From positions 496,001 through 560,000 of the forward strand of contig NZ_PDJG01000001.1 of assembly GCF_002564005.1 (NCBI RefSeq): 64,000 bases of DNA. Direction: 5' to 3'. Source of the DNA: Sanguibacter antarcticus. Lineage in GTDB: Bacteria; Actinomycetota; Actinomycetes; Actinomycetales; Cellulomonadaceae. How positions within the stretch are numbered: the first letter of the stretch is position 1; each line of letters opens with the position of its first letter. Shown piece after piece: positions 31,953 through 40,466 of this stretch. The position numbers and the translations under genes were made by a program. The notes under the pieces were generated by a model. The model saw nothing but the letters and a program-made list of their open reading frames with translations. It had not been told where the DNA came from and ran no database searches.

Positions 31953-34122
31953 GCGTCTTCTCGGCGACCGTCGCCTCGCTCTCGGTAGCTTCAGATGCTG
32001 GTTCCGATGTCGGGTCGGCCGCGTCGTCCGGGGCCGGCTTGGGGACCTCAGCAGGCTTCACCGCTGGCGCGTCAGCCGAGGTCTCGTCTGTCGACGGCTC
32101 GGTTGCTGGCTGTGTCGTGCGTGCTTCTGCCGTGCTCGGCGCTGGCGAGCTGTCGTCTGCGGCAGTCTCTGGCTCGGCTGCCGTCGACGTCTTCGACGCG
32201 GTGCTGGTCTCGCTCGCAGCGGAGGCATTCGGCACGCGGCCGGATGCAGCCTTGCGGGCCTGCTGCGCCGGGGTGCCGGATGCCGACAGGGGAGCAGGGC
32301 GTGCCTTGCCGCGGGCGGGCTTCTTCGCCGGAGGGCTTGCTGGTGCGGGTTCCTGGGCCGCGGAGAACGACTCCTCGGCTGCAACCGCAGCCTCGAGGGT
32401 CGAGGCGCTCGGGATCGTCTCTCCACCGATGAGAGCGCGCAGCTCGTCGATGTAGACCGTGATGGAGGCTCGCTGGCGATTGAGGTCGTCGACCTGGCGC
32501 TGAGCGTTGCTGCGCTCGCGCTCAGCCTCGATGAGGGCGTCCGAGACCACCTGGTCGGCCTGCTCGCGTGCGGCGGCTGCGATCGCTGCCGCGGTCTTGC
32601 GGGCGGCCTCAGCAGACTCCTTGGCGTGGGCATCGCTGTCCTTGCGGATCTGCTCGTACTGGACGAGAGCGTCCGCTGCGCGCTTCTCTGCTTCCGCGGC
32701 GTGGCGCTCGGCATCCCCGAGAAGCTTGTCCGTCTCGGCTCGTGTCTTCGCGTGGACCTCGGTGTCGGCCACCTGTGCGAGCTCGTGCTTCGCGGCGATC
32801 TCGAGCTCGGCGCGTGCCAGCCGTTCGCGAGCCTCGTCGACGAGGGGAGCGGCTTCTGCCCGCGCTGCGTTGAGGGTGTCGGTCGCTGCCCGGCGGGCGT
32901 CAGCGAGCATCTTGTCGACGTAGATCTGCGTCTGCTCCCGCAGCTCGGTCGTCTCCCGATCGGTTGTCTCGCGTTGGGTGGTGGTCTCGCGATCGGTCGA
33001 TTCGCGCAGCTGTGCAGCATCGCGTCGTGCAGTCTCCACGAGGTGCGACGCCTCGAGGTTTGCAGCGCTCAGCTGCTCGCTGGTAGTGCGCTCGGTCGCT
33101 GTCCGGAGCTCCTCGAGGTCGAGCTCGGCCTGGACGCGGTTGGCCTCCAGCTCTGCCTCGATGCTCTGCCGGAGCGTTGCGAGCTCCCGGTTGAGCTCGG
33201 TCCGTCGCAGCTCCACCTCTTGGAGTGCGGCGGACCGCACCGCTGCGGCATCCGTCTCGGTGCGCTGGCGCAGCTCATCGGTCTCGCGTGTCGTCGTGGC
33301 GCGCAGGTCGGCGACGTAGGCCTCGGTCTCGGTGCGTGCCGCGGAGGTCTCGGTCTCGGTGCGGTGGCGGAGCGCGGACGTCTCCGCATCGGTCCGGCCG
33401 CGGAGCTCCGCGGCATAGTTCTCGGCTTCGTCTCGTTGTGTCGTGGTGAGCAGCTCCGTGCTCGAGCGCAGCGCCTCTGCGTCGCGCTCGGTCGTGACGC
33501 GCAGCTCGGTCGTCTCCCGCTCGGTCGTGGCACGCAGCGTCCCGAGCTCGCGCTCGAGCGAGGTGCGTCGTTCCATCTCTTCGGTAGTGATCGCAGTCTG
33601 GATGCGGGTGGCCTCGCGCTCGGCGGAGCCGACGAGCTCTTCCGCACGACGTTCGGCGGAGACGATGGTGGTCTCGGCTTCGTTCGCACCGGCGGAGCGG
33701 ATCTCTTCAGCCTCACGACGAGCGGCGGCCAGCATCTCGGCCACCTCGTTCTCTGCGCGCGACCGCATCTGGCTGGCGCCGAGCTTGGCGCGGGTGAGGA
33801 TCTCCTCGGCCTGCTCTTCTGCTTGGGTCATGACGTCTGTGGACTGTTCCTCGGCGGACCGCATGAGCTGTTCGATGCGAGATCCCAGGCCTGCGTAGGA
33901 GGGGCGTTCGGTCTCGCGGATCTTGTCTTGCGCGTCGGCCAGTGCGGCAGCCATCTGCGTGGCCTGGGAGTCCAACGTCGTCAGCTGGGACTGTGCCTCC
34001 GCGAGGCTCGCCTCGAGTGTGTGGACACGCCCGTCGACCTGAGCGCGGTCGTAGCCGCGCATCACTACGGGAAAGATCGGGCGTTCGTCGGACACAAGAG
34101 CCTCCGGGATCGGGGTGGACAT
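31918..34122 (-). CDS. Long coiled-coil protein, DivIVA/Scy-like
   Basis: 734 residues, almost all predicted helix. A short DivIVA-like start (FPVVMRGYDRAQVDGRV, 17-33) is followed by coiled coil to about 560 and a disordered Ala/Pro/Thr/Glu tail. Residues 186-350 are fifteen consecutive 11-residue units, each starting with Arg (Arg at 186, 197, 208 and so on to 340), for example RATTERETTEL, RGRTDAETSAL, RATTTRETDEL. A hendecad gives a right-handed coiled coil. Streptomyces Scy and FilP, which organise polar growth, are long coiled coils with mixed heptad/hendecad repeats, so a cytoskeletal or polar scaffold role is plausible. ATG 34122 is chosen because GAAGG lies 9 nt upstream. No membrane segment. 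Confidence 0.75.
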   Translation of the reverse strand: MSTPIPEALVSDERPIFPVVMRGYDRAQVDGRVHTLEASLAEAQSQLTTLDSQATQMAAALADAQDKIRETERPSYAGLGSRIEQLMRSAEEQSTDVMTQAEEQAEEILTRAKLGASQMRSRAENEVAEMLAAARREAEEIRSAGANEAETTIVSAERRAEELVGSAEREATRIQTAITTEEMERRTSLERELGTLRATTERETTELRVTTERDAEALRSSTELLTTTQRDEAENYAAELRGRTDAETSALRHRTETETSAARTETEAYVADLRATTTRETDELRQRTETDAAAVRSAALQEVELRRTELNRELATLRQSIEAELEANRVQAELDLEELRTATERTTSEQLSAANLEASHLVETARRDAAQLRESTDRETTTQRETTDRETTELREQTQIYVDKMLADARRAATDTLNAARAEAAPLVDEARERLARAELEIAAKHELAQVADTEVHAKTRAETDKLLGDAERHAAEAEKRAADALVQYEQIRKDSDAHAKESAEAARKTAAAIAAAAREQADQVVSDALIEAERERSNAQRQVDDLNRQRASITVYIDELRALIGGETIPSASTLEAAVAAEESFSAAQEPAPASPPAKKPARGKARPAPLSASGTPAQQARKAASGRVPNASAASETSTASKTSTAAEPETAADDSSPAPSTAEARTTQPATEPSTDETSADAPAVKPAEVPKPAPDDAADPTSEPASEATESEATVAEKTRDDVDDESVAR
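33073..33567 (-). repeat. Fifteen 33-bp (11-residue) coding repeats in the coiled-coil gene
   Basis: Encodes residues 186-350 of the coiled-coil protein. Arg is fixed at the first position of all fifteen units and Leu is common at the last, while the DNA has diverged, so the repeat is old and kept at protein level. Confidence 0.85.
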
Positions 34123-34347
34123 GCTGCACTGAACCTTCACATGCTCGCCCGCACAAGGCCCGACGAGCATGGATACGTTGCAGTGCGGCGCGATCGAGCG
34201 CGCCCTTCCGCCCAGCCTATCGGGTCTCGTCGAGGTGCGGAACGAGCGGCGAGATGATCCAGAAGGGTAGGTTTCGTCCGTCTGTGCAGGATTCGGCCCG
34301 TGCTCCGCGCGTTAGGCTGGAATCTCTTTGTCGAAGGGATCGAACAG

Positions 34348-36075
34348 GTGCTGCAGAAGATCGTGACGGTTGCCCTGGTACTGGTGGGGCTCGTCCTCGC
34401 TGGGCTAGGAGTTGCCTCGGGGACCGTATGGCGCCCCAGCGACACGGTGACCCTCACCAGCGGTACGCACACCTCGGCGACGCTGCTCATGACCCGACCG
34501 GGTGTCCTCGGGCTCGTCGGTGACACGGTGACCATCAAGGCGTCGGTACCCGGGGACGAGACGGTCGCGCTCGCGATCGGTCGGACAGCCGATGTCGAGG
34601 GCTGGGTCGGAACCGATCCTGCGGTCGTCGTCACGGGGGCCACCGACTGGGAAACGCTGGCTGTCGTCGAGCAGGCGTCGACCGAGCCGGCCGACGAGGC
34701 GGAACCAGCCGACGAGGCCGAGCCGGCCGAACCTGCCGACGAGGCGGAGCCTGCTGAACCTGCCGACGAGGCGGAGCCTGCTGAGCCGACCGACGAGACC
34801 GATCCGGCGGAGCCGGCTGATGCCGCAGAGGCCGACGAGGCCGAGGCCGTCACGTCACCTGACCCGAGAGGGTCGGACATGTGGACAGTCGAGGCATCGG
34901 GCGAAGGCGGTGCCGAGCTCGAGTGGTCGGCGACCTCGGCGATGAGCGACCAGGTCTTGCTCGCAGCATCGGTCGGCGAGACGACCCAGGCTCCGGTCGT
35001 CACCCTCACATGGCCGCGTGAGGTCACGACCCCCTGGGTCTTGCCTGGCGTCGCTCTCGGTTCCGTCCTCGTGCTCGTCGGGCTGCTGCTCGGATATCTC
35101 TGGTTCGTCGCGGGTCCCCGACACGACCGGCAGCGCCGGCGGACGTCGCCAGGGACACGGTCTCGGCTCTCTGCGCGCTCGGGGCGCGCAAGCGGGACCC
35201 GGGACGTCCCTGAGACCATCATCGTCGAGCCGTCATCATCGTCCAGCGGACACGACGCTCATGAGGTAGCCAGCAGGCATGGTGGCTGGGCGGCCGATGT
35301 GCAGCCCGACGCAGGTGCTGACGCTGACACCCCCGTCACCGTGGCGAGCAGCGGAGCTGGTCTGACGCGGCGTGAGCTCCGCGAGCAGGCGGAGCGAGCG
35401 CTCGTCAAGCAAGAGGTGCTGGCGGAACAGGCCGAGAAGGGGGCGACGAAACCGCGACGTTCCTGGCCGTGGACCGGCGCCATCCCCGCTGTCAAGGCAC
35501 GTGGAGAGGGGCGGACCGGCCCGAAGACCGCGGCGGTACCGGTGGTCCCGGACGAGGCGGAAGCGCATCGTCCTGGATGGCTGAGCGAGGGAACTGCGTC
35601 GGCATCGGGCTCTGCCTGGCGGCAGGCCTGGGGCGTGGGCTCTGGCTCTCGGTCCACGACCGGCGCTGAAGACTTCGATCCTCGGCCCGCTGCCGGCCCC
35701 AGAGGCCGGCCTCCGGTGCTGCCGGAGTCGATGCGTCCTGGGGATCTCGATCCTCAGCCCGCTGCTGGCCCCCGGGGTCGGCCTCCGGTGCTGCCGGAGT
35801 CGATGCGTCCTGGGGATCTCGATACTCGGCCGGCTGCTGGCCCGCGGGGTCGGCCTCCGGTGCTGCCGGAGCCGACGCCGACCCAAGGTTTTGATCCCCG
35901 ACCCGTTGTCGAGCCCCCGGTGGTGCCCGAGCCGACACGGCGTGGCTCCCAGCCTGCGCCGAGACCCGAGCAAGAGCGGACGCAGGGCCCACCGCTGCGG
36001 GGCGGCGGCATGCGCCGACGTCCGACGGTCCAACCCGACCGCACACCTACCGAGGACCAGGAGGGAGACCGATGA
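34348..36075 (+). CDS. Two-span membrane protein with acidic and proline-rich repeat regions, function unknown
   Basis: 575 residues. Membrane helix 1 at about 3-25 and helix 2 at about 230-256 bracket an extracytoplasmic domain. Between them residues 113-166 are an EPADEAEPAEP-type acidic repeat. The cytoplasmic part has RRELREQAERALVKQEVLAEQAEK, then a Pro/Arg/Gly-rich tail with three 24-residue repeats (444-515; RPAAGPRGRPPVLPESM). GTG 34348 is chosen because AAGGGA lies 8 nt upstream; a GTG at 34300 lacks such a site. Divergent from the coiled-coil gene and overlapping the next lipoprotein gene by 4 bp. I do not recognise the family. Confidence 0.7.
   Translation: MLQKIVTVALVLVGLVLAGLGVASGTVWRPSDTVTLTSGTHTSATLLMTRPGVLGLVGDTVTIKASVPGDETVALAIGRTADVEGWVGTDPAVVVTGATDWETLAVVEQASTEPADEAEPADEAEPAEPADEAEPAEPADEAEPAEPTDETDPAEPADAAEADEAEAVTSPDPRGSDMWTVEASGEGGAELEWSATSAMSDQVLLAASVGETTQAPVVTLTWPREVTTPWVLPGVALGSVLVLVGLLLGYLWFVAGPRHDRQRRRTSPGTRSRLSARSGRASGTRDVPETIIVEPSSSSSGHDAHEVASRHGGWAADVQPDAGADADTPVTVASSGAGLTRRELREQAERALVKQEVLAEQAEKGATKPRRSWPWTGAIPAVKARGEGRTGPKTAAVPVVPDEAEAHRPGWLSEGTASASGSAWRQAWGVGSGSRSTTGAEDFDPRPAAGPRGRPPVLPESMRPGDLDPQPAAGPRGRPPVLPESMRPGDLDTRPAAGPRGRPPVLPEPTPTQGFDPRPVVEPPVVPEPTRRGSQPAPRPEQERTQGPPLRGGGMRRRPTVQPDRTPTEDQEGDR
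34732..34785 (+). repeat. Two 27-bp tandem repeats (acidic PADEAEPAE units)
   Basis: 34732-34758 and 34759-34785 differ at one base. They are the best-preserved part of a longer degenerate run of PADEAEPAE-like units from 34684 to 34845, suggesting recent slippage-type expansion within the membrane protein gene. Confidence 0.85.
35677..35892 (+). repeat. Three 72-bp tandem repeats (proline-rich 24-residue units)
   Basis: Units begin at 35677, 35749 and 35821, each coding for D-x-x-PAAGPRGRPPVLPE and following residues; a shortened fourth unit begins at 35893 (DPRPVVEPPVVPEP). Units one and two are nearly identical; the third diverges at its end. Confidence 0.9.
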
Positions 36076-37064
36076 GGCGTCATCTGCGTCGTTCTGCTGT
36101 CCTGGTCTGCACGGGCGCGCTCTTCCTCGCCGCCTGCGCTCCTGACCTCCCGACCGTCGACGTCACCTCTGCAGAATCCGAGGCACCTGTGGTCTCGGCG
36201 GACCAGGAAGCGGCGATCCATACGTCGATCGGCGAGGCTCTCACCGCAGGAACAGAGACCCTCGACGCGGCGGTGCTCGCTCCCCGTCTGACGGGGCCTG
36301 CACTCGCGCTGCGGACGGCAGAGCTGACCGTCGCTGCAGCGACAGACGTCAAGGACGCCATCACGGAGGTGCCGACCGTCACTCAGTCCGAGGTCGTCCA
36401 GGCGACCGACGGGTGGCCGCGCTGGACCTTTGCAGTGAGCGAACGTCCGCTGAACCTCCAGACGGAGCGTCTGCTCGTCACCGAGCAAGAGTCCCCGCGT
36501 GAGCAGTACAAGCTCTGGGGCTGGATTCGCCTCTTCCCAGGCGTGACGCTCCCCACGTTCCCTGCGGCGACGACCGGCACCGAGGCCGTCGCTGCGGACG
36601 ACGCATCCCTCCTGCTCTCGCCCGTGGACGCGGTCGCGCACTACGCAGACGTGCTCAACTCCGGAGACGAGTCGGCGTTCGCGGCAGAGTTCCCCTCCGA
36701 CCCGCTCCGCGATCAGATGACTGCTCGACGCGCTGACCGGACCGCGCTGGCCGAGACGGGCGCTGGGACCTACACGCTCGTGTTTACCCCGACAGAGGGC
36801 GCTCTGCGGGCTCTGCGGACCACCGAGGGCGGCGCGCTCGTCATCGCGGAGGTGACGTCGTCCGAGACCCTCGCAGGCGAGGACGGCGCGGTGATCAACC
36901 CGACGGCCACCGAGAGCGCGTTCACGGGCGGAGCCGCACCCTCCAACTCGCTCACGGTGGGGCGGACCGCGCTCGTCGGGATCTACGTCCCGGCTGCTGG
37001 CTCGACCGAACCGATCACGGTCGTCGGCAGCGAGCTCCTCACGACGTCTGCCTCGGTTCCGTAG
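36072..37064 (+). CDS. Lipoprotein of unknown function
   Basis: 330 residues. Signal peptide with basic start (MRRHLRRS) and lipobox LAAC (Cys22); the remainder is extracytoplasmic with no further membrane segment. Segments such as PRWTFAVSERPLNLQTERLLVTEQ and SPVDAVAHYADVLNSGDESAFAAEF suggest a two-domain globular protein. ATG overlaps the preceding membrane-protein gene by 4 bp (ATGA), so the two are probably made together and may form an envelope complex. Family not recognised. Confidence 0.72.
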   Translation: MRRHLRRSAVLVCTGALFLAACAPDLPTVDVTSAESEAPVVSADQEAAIHTSIGEALTAGTETLDAAVLAPRLTGPALALRTAELTVAAATDVKDAITEVPTVTQSEVVQATDGWPRWTFAVSERPLNLQTERLLVTEQESPREQYKLWGWIRLFPGVTLPTFPAATTGTEAVAADDASLLLSPVDAVAHYADVLNSGDESAFAAEFPSDPLRDQMTARRADRTALAETGAGTYTLVFTPTEGALRALRTTEGGALVIAEVTSSETLAGEDGAVINPTATESAFTGGAAPSNSLTVGRTALVGIYVPAAGSTEPITVVGSELLTTSASVP

Positions 37065-37107
37065 CCGACAGACCTGCACAGCACCCGACTGATGGAAAGA
37101 TGGGTAT

Positions 37108-38046
37108 ATGAGTCTTCCTGGTCCCTCCGGTTCACAGTTCGACGTCCGTGGTGCGGTCGACCTCTCCGCGTTCGGCAAGCCCACTGCTCCGCCTCCTGGG
37201 GCACCCGGTGGTGCCCCGCCCGCTGGCGGCTTCGTCGTGGACATCACGGACGAGATGTTCCCCTCGCTCGTCCAGCAGTCCGCACAGGTCCCGGTCGTCG
37301 CGCTGCTGTGGACGCCGACAGACGCCGAGTCCGTCCGGCTCGCGACCGACCTCGCAGCCCTCACGCAGGAGTACGCCGGGCGGTTCTTGCTCGGGCGCGT
37401 CAACGTCGTCGACTTCCCCCAGGTTGCCGAGGCGTTCCAGGTCACGGCGTTCCCGACGGTCGTCGCGATCCTCGGCCAGCAACCGGTGCCCCTCTTCCAA
37501 GGGGCCGTCGAGCGTGAGCAGATCCGTGGTGTGCTCGAGCAGCTCCTCGAAGCGGCACAGCAGAACGGCATCACCGGTGTGCTCGCAGCCGACGGTGCCG
37601 AACCAGCGGCCGAGGAAGCGGCCCCGGCCGAACCAGACCTGCCACCCCTGCACCAGAAGGCGTTCGACGCGATCGACGCCGACGACCTCGATACGGCAGT
37701 CTCCGCATACGAGCAGGCCCTGCGGGAGAACCCTCGGGACGACCTGGCGACAGCAGGGCTCGCCCAGGTGCGTCTCCTGCAGCGCACCAAGGGTGCTGAC
37801 CTGGCGGCCGTCCGTGCGGCGGCAGCAGCCGCGCCGGAGGACATCGACGCACAGCTCGCCGTGGCGGATCTCGACCTTCTGGGCGGAAAGGTCGAGGATG
37901 CCCTCGGACGGCTCATCGCGCTCGTCCCAGCGGCTCCTGACCGCGAGGTCCTGCGCGTGCGCCTCGTCGAGTACTTCAACTTGCTCGGCCCGCAGGACCC
38001 GCGAGTCGTGCCGGCGCGTCGAGCACTGACGAACGCTCTCTACTGA
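37108..38046 (+). CDS. CnoX/YbbN-like thioredoxin-fold TPR protein
   Basis: 312 residues: Pro/Gly-rich start, thioredoxin-like domain at about 42-150, Ala/Glu linker and TPR-like helices at about 175-312. Where thioredoxin has WCGPC, this protein has LWTPTDAE (67-74), so it lacks both redox cysteines and cannot act as a disulfide reductase. E. coli CnoX is a holdase chaperone with a degenerate redox site that passes clients to GroEL and protects elongation factor Tu; the actinobacterial group is annotated as tetratricopeptide or co-chaperone YbbN. ATG 37108. Followed by a hairpin terminator. Confidence 0.83.
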   Translation: MSLPGPSGSQFDVRGAVDLSAFGKPTAPPPGAPGGAPPAGGFVVDITDEMFPSLVQQSAQVPVVALLWTPTDAESVRLATDLAALTQEYAGRFLLGRVNVVDFPQVAEAFQVTAFPTVVAILGQQPVPLFQGAVEREQIRGVLEQLLEAAQQNGITGVLAADGAEPAAEEAAPAEPDLPPLHQKAFDAIDADDLDTAVSAYEQALRENPRDDLATAGLAQVRLLQRTKGADLAAVRAAAAAAPEDIDAQLAVADLDLLGGKVEDALGRLIALVPAAPDREVLRVRLVEYFNLLGPQDPRVVPARRALTNALY

Positions 38047-38099
38047 CTCGTACCGACCTGACCCGTACCCATCCCGACGCGCACGACGAGAACGACGAC

Positions 38100-38131
38100 G
38101 TGAGGCCGGCCCCACCTGGGACCGGCCTCAC
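38100..38131. terminator. Hairpin terminator between the CnoX-like gene and glgB
   Basis: GTGAGGCCGG at 38100-38109 pairs with CCGGCCTCAC at 38122-38131; two further pairs are possible after one mismatch. Sits between convergent genes. Confidence 0.7.
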
Positions 38132-38163
38132 GGCGCTCTAGCGACGAAAGTCGGCTGAGATGC

Positions 38164-40377
38164 TCAGCCCTCGGGGGTGAGGTAGATCGCGCCCAGGGGC
38201 GGAACGCTGAGGAGAGCCGAGAAGGGCCGTCCAGCAGCAGAGACCTTCTCCGCTGTCACCGCGCCGAGGTTGCCGACGCCTGAGCCGCCGTAGACGGTGG
38301 CATCAGTGTTCAGCACCTCTTTCCACACCCCACCGGACGGGAGCGGCACCCGGTAGCCCTCGTGCGGCGTCCCGGCAAAGTTCACGACGACAGCGACGAC
38401 GTTCCCGTTCGAGTCCTTGCGCAAGAAGGACAACACGTTGTGGTCCGCGTCGTTCTCGTCGAGCCACTCGAAGCCGGACGGGTGGTGGTCCAGCGCCCAC
38501 AGCGCCGGGTGCTCGCGGTAGACGCTGTTGAGGTCGCGGACGAGGCGCTGGACGCCAGCGTGCCCCTCGTCGGCGAGGACGTCCCAGTCGAGTGTGCCGG
38601 ACTCGGCCCACTCGGCGGGCTGGGCGATCTCGTTGCCCATGAAGGTGAGCTTCTTCCCGGGGTGCGCCCACTGGTAGGCGAAGAGCACACGGACCCCGGC
38701 ACGCTGCTGCCAGTCGTCGCCGGGCATCTTGTGCAGGAGCGACCCCTTGCCGTGCACGACCTCGTCGTGGCTGATCGGCAGGACGAACTGCTCCGAGTAC
38801 GCATAGACCATCGAGAACGTCGCCTCGTGGTGGTGGTACCGCCGGTTGATGGGGGCTTCAGCAAGGTACCGGAGCGTGTCGTTCATCCACCCCATGTTCC
38901 ACTTGAGCCCGAACCCGAGACCACCGGCGCTCGTGGGGCGCGTGACCCCGGCCCAGGCGGTCGACTCCTCAGCGATGAGCATGACGCCCGGGCTGCGCCG
39001 GTAGGCCGTCGCGTTGGTCTCCTGGAGGAACTCGATCGCTTCGAGGTTCTCACGACCTCCGTTGATGTTCGGGCGCCACTGACCCGGGTCGCGTGAGTAG
39101 TCGAGGTACAGCATCGAGGCGACCGCGTCGACGCGCAGACCGTCGATGTGGAACTCTTCGAGCCAGTAGGTCGCGTTCGCGACGAGGAAGTTGCGGACCT
39201 CGGACCGGCCGAAGTTGAACACGTACGTGCCCCAGTCGGCGTGCTCACCGAGCAGCGGGTCCGGGTGCTCGTACAGCGGCGTCCCGTCGAACCTGGCGAG
39301 AGCCCACTCGTCCTTGGGAAAATGGGCGGGGACCCAGTCGACGATGACTCCGATGCCTGCCGCGTGGAGGCTGTCGACGAGGTAGCGGAAGTCGTCTGGG
39401 TGCCCGAAGCGAGAGGTCGGCGCGTAGTACGACGTGACCTGATATCCCCACGACCCGCCGAACGGGTGCTCCGCCACCGGCATGAGCTCGACGTGGGTGA
39501 ATCCCATCTCGAGGACGTACTCGGTGAGCTGGGTCGCCAGCTCACGGTAGCCGAGGGACCGGCGCCACGATCCGAGGTGCACCTCGTAGATGCTCAAGGC
39601 GCCGTTGTGCGGGTCGGTGGCCTCGCGGTGGGACAGCCACGCGTCGTCTTGCCAGGTGTAGTCGGACTCGACGACCACGGACGCGGTAGCGGGCGGGACC
39701 TCGGTCCCCTTGGCCATGGGGTCCGCCTTCTGGCGCCACGAACCGTCTGGGCCGAGGATCTCGAACTTGTAGCGGGTCCCGCCACCGAGACCGGGGAGGA
39801 ACAGCTCCCAGATGCCGGTGGACCCGATGGATCGCATCGAGTGCGAGGAGCCGCTCCAGCTGTTGAAGTCTCCGATGAGCCGGACCGCCTGCGCGTTCGG
39901 CGCCCAGACGGCGAACGCTGTTCCGTGGACGTCACCGAGCTCGCTCGGGTAGTCCTTGGTGTTGGCACCGAGCACCGTCCAGAGCTCCTCGTGCCGGCCC
40001 TCGCGGATGAGGTGCTGGTCGACCTCTCCGACCGTCGGCAGGAAGCGGTACGGGTCGTCGGTGATCGACGACGAGTCTGCGTAGCGGACACCGATCCGGT
40101 AGTCGGGCACCTTGCCGTCAGGCACCCGCATCGTCGTGACCCAGATGCCGTCTTGCTCGTGGCGTGCCGGGTGCTCGCCCGTCGCTGTGACGAAAGAGAC
40201 CTCGTCGGCGAAGGGGCGCAGCGCACGCAGGGTCACGGCGTCGCCGGAGGGGTGGACGTGCGCACCCAGGACGCTGTGCGGGTCGTGGAACGTGCCGTGC
40301 GCGACCGCTGCGAGAGTGTCGGCCAAGACGGGCAGCGGCGTGGGCGAGTCGGTCGGTGGCAGGGTCTGATCCGTCAT
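38164..40377 (-). CDS. glgB: 1,4-alpha-glucan branching enzyme
   Basis: Introduces alpha-1,6 branches into the linear glucan made by GlgE. 737 residues: N-terminal beta-sandwich regions including a CBM48 module (about 30-220), GH13 barrel, and C-terminal all-beta domain. Nucleophile Asp417 in [10 protein letters not shown], acid/base Glu470 in LIAEESTAW, and [15 protein letters not shown] for the transition-state stabiliser. ATG 40377 ([10 protein letters not shown]) is favoured over an upstream in-frame ATG at 40431. Last gene of glgE-treS-mak-glgB, 89 bp after mak. Confidence 0.96.
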   Translation of the reverse strand: MTDQTLPPTDSPTPLPVLADTLAAVAHGTFHDPHSVLGAHVHPSGDAVTLRALRPFADEVSFVTATGEHPARHEQDGIWVTTMRVPDGKVPDYRIGVRYADSSSITDDPYRFLPTVGEVDQHLIREGRHEELWTVLGANTKDYPSELGDVHGTAFAVWAPNAQAVRLIGDFNSWSGSSHSMRSIGSTGIWELFLPGLGGGTRYKFEILGPDGSWRQKADPMAKGTEVPPATASVVVESDYTWQDDAWLSHREATDPHNGALSIYEVHLGSWRRSLGYRELATQLTEYVLEMGFTHVELMPVAEHPFGGSWGYQVTSYYAPTSRFGHPDDFRYLVDSLHAAGIGVIVDWVPAHFPKDEWALARFDGTPLYEHPDPLLGEHADWGTYVFNFGRSEVRNFLVANATYWLEEFHIDGLRVDAVASMLYLDYSRDPGQWRPNINGGRENLEAIEFLQETNATAYRRSPGVMLIAEESTAWAGVTRPTSAGGLGFGLKWNMGWMNDTLRYLAEAPINRRYHHHEATFSMVYAYSEQFVLPISHDEVVHGKGSLLHKMPGDDWQQRAGVRVLFAYQWAHPGKKLTFMGNEIAQPAEWAESGTLDWDVLADEGHAGVQRLVRDLNSVYREHPALWALDHHPSGFEWLDENDADHNVLSFLRKDSNGNVVAVVVNFAGTPHEGYRVPLPSGGVWKEVLNTDATVYGGSGVGNLGAVTAEKVSAAGRPFSALLSVPPLGAIYLTPEG

Positions 40378-40466
40378 AGGCCTACCATTCCACGCCTGGC
40401 CGCGACGCGCATGGACACGCGGTGCCGACACGGTCGTCGGCGGTCGACCCGCATGGACCTGCAGGA

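Noticed and set aside
34137..35222. Serine/alanine-rich antisense frame opposite the repeat membrane protein
   Set aside because: The SAGSAGSAS-like product is the reverse reading of the acidic PADEAEPAE repeats. Codon use supports the plus strand.
35677..35892. CRISPR array
   Set aside because: The 72-bp units are adjacent without spacers and are in-frame protein repeats.
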